From Symbiotaphrina buchneri (Eukaryota; Ascomycota; Symbiotaphrinales; Symbiotaphrinaceae): DNA of 64,000 bases. Shown piece after piece: positions 53,088-63,567 of this stretch (positions are counted from its first letter, which is position 1; every line of letters starts with the position of its first letter). The stretch covers positions 310,001-374,000 of the forward strand of contig BCIG01000012.1 in assembly GCA_001599915.1 (NCBI GenBank), in the 5' to 3' direction. The notes under the pieces were generated by a model, which saw nothing but the letters and a program-made list of their open reading frames with translations, made no database searches and was not told where the DNA came from. Position numbers and translations under genes: made by a program.

Positions 53088-54623
53088 ATGGGTGCGAATG
53101 CCTTCATCGAGCCGTTGGTGGTTGTGAGTCTTCTTGTTGGTGGGACATGGATCAACCGGGCCACCACAACTACCGGGAACATTTCCCCTGCCAGCGACTC
53201 CCCACGGTGGAAGGAAAGCAGCAGGTTCGCCGCTGATGGGTATAAAGATGATCTTGAGGCAGGACTCCCCAGCTCAAGGGCGGCCGAGCCTTCGCCGTCG
53301 CATGCCCCAGCAAGGCATCCATCACCATCTCTGCTTGCGAAAGACGAGTCAGCCAGGCGTAAGCGTCACATTAGCCTGCTCGGTTTCCACAGAGACATCT
53401 CGACTCCAAACACGGCCGTTTTCAGAAACAGTGTCTTGAGCCGGTTATTGCGCAAGTTTCCATTCCTTGTGGAGTGCTGGTATTGGGCGCTGATATACTG
53501 GGTATGTCTTTCCGCCGCCTCGCTCTGTCAACGCCCGTTTGCCTGTGCTAATATGTTGCAGGTCTACCAGCTTGGCCGCGCACTCACGGCCGTTACTCTC
53601 AAGCAAGGCACCGTTCATGTTGCCCGCCGCCATGCGCTACAGCTCGTCCATCTCGAACAGAAGTTGCGCATATTTTGGGAGCCAAGCATACAACAATTCT
53701 TTCTCAATCATCCCACTGTCATGGGTTGGATCAACGACATATATTCCTTCATCCACATCCCAGGTACGATTCTGTTCCTCGTATGGCTGTACTATTACAC
53801 GACTACGTGCAACAAGCCTGGCGAGCAGCCGGAATTTGAAGATTCGAGTGGTCTTCCTTCGACCAAACCGCGAGCCGAGCCAGGTATTGATGATCTAAGC
53901 TGATGGTTCTGCACACCGACTGACAGTGTACCAGGAGACGTTGGAGACTCCCTGAATGGCCCCGCACTGTATGAAGCTCGCAGACGCACGATGGGTATTT
54001 GCAACCTATTCGCCTTCATCATCTTTACGTTTTGGCCATGCATGCCCCCTCGCCTCCTGAGTGACAAATCCATCAAAGGCCCTACTGGGGAGGAAGCCCG
54101 AAGCTATGGTTTCGTTGATACTGTCCATGGAGTTGGTGGTCAAGGCAGTGTCTGGACTGAGAATCGTTTCTGCAACCAGTATGGTAAGGGTGCCGCTAAT
54201 GTCCCCCATGCAAAGTCCCTGCCGGCTAACTGCATGGGCGCAGCTGCAATGCCATCACTCCATTTCGGGTATTCTTTGTTGATCGGTCTTACAATCATGC
54301 TCATCCCCCTTGCACCAAAACACCGTTCTAGAAGGCGAATTCTGTTCAGGTCTCCGACAACCAACCGCGTGTGGTCCGTCAATGTTCCGTCAAATCGGCG
54401 GATCCTGTGTGGAATTACTGGCGTGGCCTACCCATCGATCATCCTTGTGGCCGTAATAGCAACTGCTAATCATTTCATCTTGGACGCGGTCGCAGGGGCA
54501 GCCGTTTGCGCTCTGGGCTGGAAAACGAACCATCTCCTGCTGAACCTCCTTCCGCTTGAGGACTACTTCCTTTGGTACCTTAGGATTCATAAGCCGGAGA
54601 AATGGTCTTACGAAGACGTATAG
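53088..54623 (+). CDS. PAP2/Aur1-like integral membrane protein
   Basis: Exons 53088-53501, 53562-53883 and 53935-54623 give 474 residues. The N-terminus starts MGANAFIEPLVVVSLLVGG, a hydrophobic anchor, followed by a polar Ser/Pro-rich loop. Several membrane helices follow (ECWYWALIYWVYQLGRAL; IPGTILFLVWLYYYTT; GICNLFAFIIFTFWPCMPPR). The active-site-like blocks are AAAMPSLHFGYSLLIGLT and ATANHFILDAVAGAAVCALG, which match the SLH and HxxxD motifs of the PAP2_3/Aur1-type inositolphosphotransferases. That suggests a lipid phosphatase or phospho-headgroup transferase of the endomembrane system; the substrate cannot be read from sequence. True Aur1 is probably elsewhere, as the match outside the motifs is weak. 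The frame is open upstream to 52962. Confidence 0.82.
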
Positions 54624-55984
54624 TGCACCTGGACGGGTTCTTGTTTGCAACAACGGCATGGAAGAAGCCATGACGACCAGTAGCCATGCCGATTTATTAT
54701 GATGCTGATGATACAGAACGAACCAATCTCCGATAACGTTTCTGAAGTGTTGATGAATCATTCTTACTATGGGAAGGACCGCGATAGCGTGTGGACTTGG
54801 CGCCGTAGGTCAAAGTGTTGGAAGTTCAAGACTTCGGTTGCGGCCTGAAGTGGAGTCGTTGGACACAAAACCACAGACATGCCGCGGGCCGCGCACTCAT
54901 ACCTTGCGATATCGACCATTTCTAAGTTGATGCCCTTACGTGGTCCAGTCGCTGCATATTCGGTAGGATTGACCGCAATTGCGGGCGCCAACCGCCTGGT
55001 CACGTTCCGCAGAACTACCACAAGTCTGATCACTTTGGATGCTGCTTGCCATGGTCGGGCGAAAAGGCCAGCAAGGCTGAAAGAGTGGATGGAGCGGGGC
55101 GCGGCTGTGGGAGTGAATCAGGGCTGAGCGGCCTCCTCTAGTACTTGAGCTTTTCTTTCCTGCAAAGTATATTCGCTTACTCTTTCTTTCTTTCTTTCTT
55201 TCTTTTACCCCCCTATCCACCCGATCATGTTGATCATCTCTCGTCCCTGGTTCCGGCATTGGATGCGGTCGGCGATGGTAGCCGTTGGTCCTGTTACGTA
55301 TGACGGTATGCCTTAGCGCCCTGGCTTGGTGGTGGTGCGGCCTCTCAGTACCATGGTCTACCTCCCTAGGGGTCAATGGAGGTCAATACTGAATAGTGCC
55401 GCTCTATACGAATGTGATGATATTGTTGTCAATTGGAGTCCCGTCTCTGCCACTCTCTATTCACCATCCACTATTCGAGGCGTGCGAAGTACAGCCTAAG
55501 TGCTCCGTAGTCAGTTGTAACGGATAGTTTTGCTCGTACAGAGTACTGGCCACACACCCACACCTACTCACCCGCGCCAACCTCCCTCCTGCCCCAGTTG
55601 CGGCCACTCCACCGCTCCCTTCCACTTCTGAGCAGCAGCGAGGATTTATCTTAGGTAAGCCCGCAACTTTACTCGCAACCAATTATAATCTTCATTGCTC
55701 CATCAACACCTCGCCCTTGCTGTCCGACTTCTTCCATTTCCAGGCAACTCGCGACTCTCTCATTCCATTCTCCTTTCGCCGTCTTTTTTCTCTTTACATC
55801 GAAACAGGTTACCACCCATCGCCCATCCTCATCCGCCGCTCATCGGCCATCTTCTGCACTCAAACCTTGCGCGTCCACTGCACGCTTCCGCGATCCGCCG
55901 CCTCAACCTTCACGCGTCCCTTTACATACTACGAGACTTCGAGATCTTGCGAATTTAGCGCTACAGTCGCAATTTGCGATCGCT
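54624..55984. other. Gene-free spacer with a TTTC microsatellite
   Basis: 1.36 kb. Contains (TTTC)n at 55182-55206. The pyrimidine-rich right part (55560-55980) is probably the promoter and leader of the PWWP gene. Confidence 0.5.
55182..55206. repeat. (TTTC)n microsatellite
   Basis: About six uninterrupted TTTC units in a gene-free spacer. Confidence 0.9.
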
Positions 55985-58181
55985 ATGGCAGACCAAGCAA
56001 CCACCACCAATGTTCCCGCTGCGGTCCCTACTGCATCAGTTCCGATCTTACCACCAGCTACTGCAGAGGACCAGAAGCCTAGCGGCACCACTACTGAGGT
56101 CCCGAGAGAGTCAGAAACTGCTGCTACGCAGCCAGAAGAGCCGGAAAAGCCCATTTCGGGAGGGGAAGGTAGGTGACTGATCGATTGTCTCGTTGACTTA
56201 GACTTGTGTCACTGATGTCTTGGTTACAAACTCTAGATGCCAAGGAGGGTGAGACCGACGATAAAAAGGACGCAGAAGACAATTCAGCAACAGCTGGTGT
56301 TGCCACTGATGTTGAAATGAAAGATGCTGAAGCCTCCATGGCTGACAATGCCGAAGCTGTGGGCGATAGTGAAGTGGCCAATGGGACACCAGCTTCATCC
56401 AAGAAATCAAACAAGCGCAAGTCATCGGCCGGCGTGCCAGAGCATAAGAGCAAGAAGCTCAATCGGAAGAAGTCCATGGTCACCCTCAACATCGACGCAC
56501 AACCGGGAGAGTATTATCTTGCCCATATGAAGGGAGATCCGGCTTGGCCTGCGATCATCTGCGACGAGGAGATGCTCCCTGAGGGGCTCCTCCAAAGTCG
56601 GCCGGTAAGTGCCAAGAGACAGGATGGAACGTATAGGAAAGACTTTGCAGATGGTGGGAAGCGCGTGCAGGAACGCAAGTTCCCTGTCATGTTCCTGGGA
56701 GCAAATCAATTGTGAGTCTTGCCTTTTGGCGAAAAGCCAGGATCTTTGTCCTTGTCATATGTTCGATCTTGCATCACCTAATATCCTCCCTCGTCAGACA
56801 TTGTTGCTAATGGTTGTAGTTCTTGGATGGCAAACACCTCACTGACCAAACTCAATCCCGAGGATTGCAAGAATATCGATGAGAAAAGCAAGAAGAAGGG
56901 CTTGATCGAAGCTTATAAGATCGCAGCGGAAGGTCACGATTTGGACTATTTCAAAGAGATGCTTGCTGCCCACGAAGCTGCTATGCAAGAGGATCTTGAC
57001 AAAGCTGCCGAAAAGGAGGCCGAAAAGGCCGCGAAAGCCGAGGCCAAAGCCAGACGGCAGAGCAAGAGCAAAGCTCCCCAAAGTGAAGACGTTGAAATGG
57101 AAGATGCCGGCGATGATGCTAATGATGCGGATACTGTCTCAAAGAAGCAATCCAAGAAGAGGAAGAAGGAGGTCGATAGCGAAGGCGAGGGAACCAAGGT
57201 AAGCACTTGACAGCCCTTTGCGCTACTACGGAATTAATACATATCGCACAGCCCGCAAAGACCCCAAAGCAGGCTGATTCTGCCAAGAAGGCCACAAAGC
57301 TCAAATTGAGCACTCCCAAGACACCCAACGGGACCCCAAGCGCACCAAAGGCAAAGGCGGCAGCCACATCGAAACCGACAAAAACGAAGGGCGTCGGTAA
57401 GAAGTCCACTGACTCAGAGACTGAAACCCCCAAGGTGGAGGAGAAGCCCCTATCTGCAGCCGAACTCAAAGCGAGGAAAGAGAAGGAGTAAGTAGTCATT
57501 CACCCTTTCAAGAGGTCTATGTCTTGCTAAACCTTACAGGGTCCTTTATTTGCGACACAAACTGCAGAAAGGTTTCTTGACGCGGGACCAAGAGCCCAAG
57601 GATGAGGTAAGTGTATCTGTTGACAAGCATCTATTGTCAACCAGCCCCTGCTAAACCTTCTACAGGAAATGAAGNCCATGGCGGATTATATCACAAAGCT
57701 TGAGACATTTGCCGACCTAGAAGTCAGCATCATCCGTGCCACTAAGATCAACAAGGTCCTGAAGGCCATCATCAAACNTTCTTCCATCCCTAGAGATGAG
57801 GAATTCAACTTTCGGAAGCGATCCCACGATCTGCTTGCTTCCTGGAACAAGATCCTAGCAAGTGAAGCCGACGAGGCCAACGGAACATCTGGCAAGAACG
57901 AGGCCACCACAAATGGCACGACGAAAGATGAAAAGGCAGAGGAAGCCAAAGCGGACGATAGCGCTACGGCACCAACATCAGAAAAGGCGGAGGCGGTAGC
58001 CGAGGCAGAACCGAATGCGAAAACAGCCGAGCAGAAAGCCGAGCCAACCGTCGAAGATAAGCCAGAAGAGAAGAAGGAAGACATTGTCGACGAGTTGAAG
58101 AAGGATGAAGGCGAGATCGAGAAGGCGGCGCAAAAGCCAGCTGATGTTCCCGAAGTTCCGGCAGAGACTGCTACTGCCTAA
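55985..58181 (+). CDS. PWWP protein with TFIIS-N/LEDGF-like domain
   Basis: Probable chromatin reader. Exons 55985-56168, 56237-56711, 56820-57198, 57252-57487, 57540-57606 and 57666-58181 give 618 residues. The first 150 residues are acidic and end in a basic run (KKSNKRKSS, KKLNRKKS). A PWWP domain spans about 150-245: PGEYYLAHMKGDPAWPAIIC, then FPVMFLGANQFSWMA across an intron. A Lys/Ala/Glu-rich coiled region follows. At about 440-515 lies a helical bundle like the TFIIS N-terminal/IBD fold (KLETFADLEVSIIRATKINK, VLKAIIK.SSIPRDEEFNF, SWNKIL). The C-terminus is acidic. This is the HDGF/LEDGF layout; fungal Pdp3-type PWWP proteins bind H3K36me3 with the NuA3b complex. Two undetermined bases lie at 57675 and 57778. 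Confidence 0.88.
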
Positions 58182-58226
58182 ATGGACATGCTCGAATTTG
58201 ACGGGCTCTGGACATTACCGTTTGAG

Positions 58227-58247
58227 GGACCCCTTGATAAGGGGTCC
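58227..58247. repeat. 9-bp perfect inverted repeat, 3-nt loop
   Basis: GGACCCCTT, loop GAT, AAGGGGTCC; starts 46 nt after the PWWP stop codon and would form a stable hairpin in the 3' UTR. Confidence 0.8.
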
Positions 58248-59436
58248 GCGGTGCCTCGTCAAGTGGGGTACATGGTAACGGACATGGTGCTGACTACAGA
58301 GCTGCGAGCGGCGCTGTTGCCTGGTCAAATGCTGCTATGGCTTACTCGGGGTCTGCTATCTCACATGTCGTGCTTTGGATACTATACCTCTATCTGCTCG
58401 TTGACGTCGTCAGTCCCCGTTGCTTTTACCGTTTCTATTTCTTCAGCTTATTGGTGGATCGTGACTTGACCTGGGACAATTGTATTTGTACATAGGGGTA
58501 TCACGATTGCCTTGATAAAAGGTTTGGTAGAGGTTGAGACGATTGGATTGGAGGAATGCAGTGGGCGTGAATGTTGTTGGTTGTTCAGGAAGTGAGGTTG
58601 GAATAGTTCGACGTGGGACGAGATATATCGTAGGACAATTATTGGAGGGCTTTGCGAAAGATGGAGGTGCGCAAAGAGGCCGTTCGGTCGTCTTTCCCTC
58701 AAGCACTCGGAGATTTATCAAGTATGCAGCTGCCAGATAGATGTCGAACAATAAAGAGTGATGCACAACAAACGACACAGGAGGCCGGGGTTGAAATATG
58801 TATGTAGCTGCATGCACCCCGGCCGAGATTGGAGTCTACGAATTTAGGTACGAGTCATGACCAGACCAGCCAAAATGCTCCCCAAAATGCGCCGGATCCG
58901 GCCGGGGTCATGCAGGCTGGCAGCCTGGACCCTGACGCCAAGCCTTTTTGCATTGCGTCTAAGCGTACGACGCGTGATGCTTATTCTACGAATACAGTAC
59001 AGGACCAGGTAATAATCTTCCGTGCGCACTGCGCAGTGTAAGGTGCGACGAGTCACGGGTTTCGTGGATGTGGGTGGCTTAGCAGAGAGAGCTGCCTGGC
59101 TTACATACAGTATGATGATGATGATGACTATTACTGCCATCTGTCTCTCTCTTTTCATCCAGCCAGGTCATCACGCACGAATATCTGCGTCGTCGTTGCG
59201 CACATATTGCCCATCTCGTCATTCGATCCCGAAAACCCATCCAGGTGTGTGTGTGTCGCAACGCGCAAGACCTGGTCGTCGATCATCGCTGCATCGCTGA
59301 AGCCTGCAAGTCACCTTAACCACTCCCCAGTGCTGTAGCCTGCGCGTGACGCCGATCTCGGTAAGCGCTCCCGAGCGATTTCTTCCAGGTTCCTTCCCGG
59401 TTACCGTTAGGCACCCAACAATCCGCCGACCGCCGG

Positions 59437-59463
59437 CTGCACATGCTGCACATGCTGCACATT
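59437..59463. repeat. Three tandem CTGCACATG units
   Basis: Short 9-bp tandem array in a gene-free region. Confidence 0.85.
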
Positions 59464-60396
59464 CCTCCCCGCAATTCTAGACCACTGACCACCGCACGGT
59501 TCTGGGCGAGAGTTATTCTTGGAAACATGGACAATCTGTGCGGCCAGCCTCGTGATCTTACCTAAGGTCATAGAGCACTTTCCATCGCATCGTCATAGGC
59601 AGTTTGGACGCTTTTGGCCTTTTGGAACGTGACTGATAAATCTGTTCTCATCCCTATCGAACGGATTCGGATGGTGGGGAGGGTCTGATTTTTTTTCTAT
59701 CTGAAGATAACCTTGTGTGGTGGAGATGTGGCTGGTTGGGAATGCCTGCATGTCTGCTGCAGCCAGCCGGTCAGATTGCCGACCGTTGAAAAATGCCATG
59801 CCGGTCTGTGGCGCATGGGATTGGAATGCTTGCGAGCAGCGCCAAACAAGCCGAGAAGTTTTAACTATGTATGTATTCACAAAATTCTGCAGTGGAATGA
59901 CCAAATCCGTTCGAGGATTCATTTTCCGATGATGTCAGCAGATACTCATTATTCCATAGAACATAACGGTTAAGTTGTAGTCCACATTTGGTTGTGCGAC
60001 GAAATCTTTGTGATAATCATCTAGGTATGACGTCCATAAAGACGTGAGTCCTACGAAGTAGAGTAAAGCCGTAATCCACCGGACCCACCTGCCTGCAGAT
60101 CAAGTGTACCCGTCCCGCAAGTGTCAACTCATTGCCGCATCCTCGCGGCCCGGCCGACAACGCTTACGCATCCTTTCCGATCAGTCCGGCTGATGCCTAT
60201 CTTTCGGGTTTATACTCGTAAAGGCTGACCTCAAATGTCGACGTCGGTCATCGCTGATCAGCGAAGTGCACCTCCGCCTTATTTGCGATACGCGTCAACG
60301 CGCCGTCAAGTTTTCAACCTTTTATGTCGCTGCCTATAGAAGCAGACTCGACAAAGGTGTGGTAGTATCGTAGACCATCCGTGCATCACCCTCCTA

Positions 60397-62232
60397 TCAT
60401 CCACCAGCCCTGGCTCCCCATCCACCTCTGCCTCTCCCTCTACCTCTACCTCTGCTTCCACCTCTTCCACCGCCGTAGCCCCCACGGCCGCGACCTCCTC
60501 TGTTTGACCCGCCCCGGTGCGTCCGCGGTTCCTCTGGCCGAGGCTTCAGCCGCGACCGTTCTTCTCTCTCTTCCTCATCGGCGTGGAATGGATTAGGGAT
60601 CTGTAGAAGCTCGCAAAACCGTCGGGGCTGCGGGTTGCTGTACTCTTTCGGACTTTCCATGACCCTGATGCCTAGCGCTGGGTCGTATACCGGTGCGGTC
60701 TGCTCGAAATTCTCCGGGACTAGCAGCTTTCCCTTCTTCACAATGTTTTCCTCCACCCATTCCTCCTCTTGTTCAATGAGCGGCCGATAGTGAGCCTCAC
60801 CCTTGTCTGGAGGTGTCACAGCATTCGGGTCTCCGACAATTAGATGAGATGCGAATACCCGCGTGATTGCCAGCCATTCCTTGTCATAAGCAAGCTTGTA
60901 GGGCTTGGAATCCGTTTCTGAAGAATCGGTCTCTTCCGTGATCGGCTCAATCTCCAGTAATTGTAAGAATTTGCGATGAGGCAGGCACTTATCTAGTGCG
61001 AGGAAATGGGTTGTCTTGTTTTTGATACCTGGTGGCGGTTCACGCTTCTGGGGAGGTTCAACTGGAGCTGGACGGGCGAAGGATGCGGGCAACTGAGATC
61101 GAAGATCCTCAGGTACCTCTTCCGACAATGGTTTCTTGACCTCCTCCACTGCATCATCCTCCGAGTCTAAATTGATTTCATCAGTATTCTTCAATGGAGG
61201 TACGTCCTGACCATTTCCCGCAGCGGGTTCCTCCGACTCATCGTCCATGTCGAGGTCGATTTCATCAGTATTTCGTAGAGGTGCTTGAGCACCATTCTCT
61301 ACAAAAGTACCTGGTTCCCGGGTACCAGAGCTTCCATTCAATGCTGGTTTTGCATCCCCATCCTTTGGCTTCGACTTATCATGCTCCACCACAGCCGGAA
61401 ATTTGACGTGCAGATGAGCAGAGAACCAATATGGAGGACGCAAGCGATCCATGACATATCTTGCAGCAACACTTCCAAGCTTTCCAGAGTGTGCATCTGG
61501 CTCGAAATGCCCTTTCCTCTTGAAAAGAGTCTTCGAGTCCCCGTCCCAAACCACATCCTTTGGCCAGTCATGGCTGATACCAATATCGACTTGAGTTGCT
61601 ACTTGCAGCAGCTTTCTGACGTCCAGTTCTCTGACATGATAGATGCTCTTGACGTCGTCTCGATTGTAGGGTAACCGCTCATAGTGTGGCTTCCTGTAGT
61701 TGTAGCCTTTCCAGATCCCTGACAATGCCGCGATGCGAAGAGGACCGAAACGCAAGACATTCGCAGCGCCCATATAGTAGATATTGGGCGCAACCCAACC
61801 GCCGTAATAGAGTTCCCAGAGATAGTTGCTTGCTTCATGGTTCCCACCAACAAAGATCGTCAGGTACGGCGCAACCCTCTTGCCAGAATAGTATTCGTGA
61901 AAGTCGCCGATCTCTCTGAACTTTACCGGTACAGACATGCCATTGAGATCATATGCATTGCGTACTGCCTGTACACGGTCAGTAACGCCAATTTCACGAT
62001 TGCACATATGATCGTACCTGAAAATCTCCGCCAATGATTAACAGGTCTATCCCGTCCCATCCATTGACCTTGCATGATTGTTGAATGGATGAGTATATAG
62101 CATTGAGAGTGCCGTGGCCCTGAGAAGATATAAGCACACTTGTACCACCGGTTTTCACATCTGAGAGTAGCTCACACAGCCTTCGACTGCTATACGCACA
62201 GGCTTGCTTTTCATAGCGCTGCCTTCACTCAT
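60397..62232 (-). CDS. DBR1: RNA lariat debranching enzyme Dbr1
   Basis: Metallophosphoesterase that cuts the 2'-5' bond of excised intron lariats. Exons 62232-62176, 62119-62018 and 61968-60397 give 576 residues. The metal-site motifs are in order: VEGCGHG (the Cys replacing Asp is typical of Dbr1; intron 1 falls right after it), LLIIGGDFQAVRN, FVGGNHEASNYLWELYYGGW, GISHDWP and WFSAHLHVKFPA. A disordered Asp/Glu-rich insert with two TDEI.LD units follows, then the Dbr1 C-terminal domain (KTTHFLALDKCLPHRKFLQL). The last ~45 residues are an RGG/RG-rich tail. The small 5' exons are needed to complete the catalytic domain. Confidence 0.95.
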
Positions 62233-62551
62233 CGTTACAATGTTTCGGCTCGGGTAGACTGATACACTCTCAAGACGAGGTGTGCAGAAATTTCATTTTG
62301 CAAGCCGTGGCGCAGAGAAATGCAGCGGGGGATTTGCAAGCCTGAGAGCGACCTTGAAAAGCCTTTGGGGAACTGCTATACTGGCAGCCATGTTCAAGCC
62401 AGAATGGAGGCTGGCTGCCAAAGTTAGAGTAGCTACGGAGACTGAACAATGGAAAGCAGTGACAGACGGCACTTGCCGAGCGCATTTCTGGAGACTCGAA
62501 ACCAAGAACTCTCCCTTGTCTTCTCCCTCCATTGCCTTTGACAGTGCAGAT
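62233..62551. promoter_or_regulatory. Divergent promoter region, DBR1 / RPR2-type gene
   Basis: 319 bp between divergent starts. A + frame continuous with the RPR2 gene runs through much of it (from 62282) but has no homology, so it is read as leader. Confidence 0.5.
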
Positions 62552-63181
62552 ATGCCGCCAGCAACCGTCACTTCACGGATGCGCTTCCTCAATGACTCTG
62601 CATACATCCTTGCCTCTGTATCTCCATTCGTGTCGGCGCATTTGATGTCCGAATACAATCACTTAAGCTTCGAACATGAGCTTGCGCCATCTGCCGCGAG
62701 GAAGCGCGAGGTCTGCGGGGCATGCGGCAATATCATGATTCCAGGTTGGACCAGCAAAGTACGGTCATCGTCGGAAAGAAGACATACATGCCCAGGGATC
62801 AAGAAAGCTCCGAAAGATGGGTCCACAAAAGGCAAAATAGTGTCAAAGAGAGAAATGCTCTACAAATGCGAATTATGCGGGCGCACTACCAAGGCCGAAC
62901 TACAACCTCCAGCTAGGACAGCCAGACGACCTCCTGCCAATCCACAAGTACCGTCACTCAGCAGTGGAGTGGTCTCGCAGCCTCCGACGCCGTTGCCAGA
63001 GATCGAAACACCTTCGACTCCTGCCACGCCTCAGGCAAGCAATGCGGCAAGTAAAAAGCGTGCCAAAGCTAGAAAGCATGGAGGCCTCCAAGCGATGCTG
63101 GCTAAGCACAAGGAGAATCAAGCTGGGACAGACGCAAGCCTTGGAGGCTTTGATCTGATGGACTTTATGAAGCAGGGCTAG
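62552..63181 (+). CDS. RNase P/MRP subunit, Rpr2/Rpp21/Snm1 family
   Basis: Small zinc-binding protein of RNase P or RNase MRP, which mature tRNA and rRNA precursors. Single exon, 209 residues from the ATG at 62552. The N-terminal helices (MRFLNDSAYILASVSP, ELAPSAARKREVCGACG) lead into a zinc ribbon: CGACGNIMIPGW, then HTCPG and YKCELCGRTTKAE. A Pro/Ser-rich linker follows, then a basic AASKKRAKARKHGGLQAMLA segment and an end of GGFDLMDFMKQG. I cannot tell whether it is Rpr2 (RNase P) or Snm1 (RNase MRP). Confidence 0.87.
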   Translation: MPPATVTSRMRFLNDSAYILASVSPFVSAHLMSEYNHLSFEHELAPSAARKREVCGACGNIMIPGWTSKVRSSSERRHTCPGIKKAPKDGSTKGKIVSKREMLYKCELCGRTTKAELQPPARTARRPPANPQVPSLSSGVVSQPPTPLPEIETPSTPATPQASNAASKKRAKARKHGGLQAMLAKHKENQAGTDASLGGFDLMDFMKQG

Positions 63182-63567
63182 CTTGGCGATGCTGTTCACC
63201 AGTTCCGCTCTCTCCAACTCCAGCCTTCTCTGAGCGATCGGGAACGATTTGGTAGGGCTGAGCGCTAAAGCAAATCAAGCAAAGCTTATCCGGCAAGATA
63301 GGCTCCTTGGCTCGTCACTCAGCACCCCACCATTCACCGTCACTAATTTTTGCCCCGTTTCGTCGCTACGCTTCTGCAGCTTTCCAACTGCCATCACCGT
63401 CTTCACAAATCCAATCATCTTTCTACCGCGCAAAATATTTGGACTCAGACAATTCCACGAACATAATTGTCCTACTGGGTCTACTCGATACTTGATCTAG
63501 CACTCAATACCTACACCGCTCATACTTCCGACTTGCGCCCTTCCCTCAACCCATTTCATCAGTCACT
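63182..63567. other. Spacer upstream of ZPR1
   Basis: 386 bp between head-to-tail genes; probably the ZPR1 promoter and leader. No gene recognised. Confidence 0.45.

Larger units (their letters stand above)
58182..60396. other. 2.2-kb gene-free spacer
   Basis: Convergent region between the PWWP gene and DBR1. Contents: a perfect hairpin at 58227-58247, a CTGCACATG triplicate at 59437-59463, short TGATGATG and GTGTGT runs (59110-59260), and a TTACCTAAGGTCA motif near 59560. No coding frame is convincing. Confidence 0.5.
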
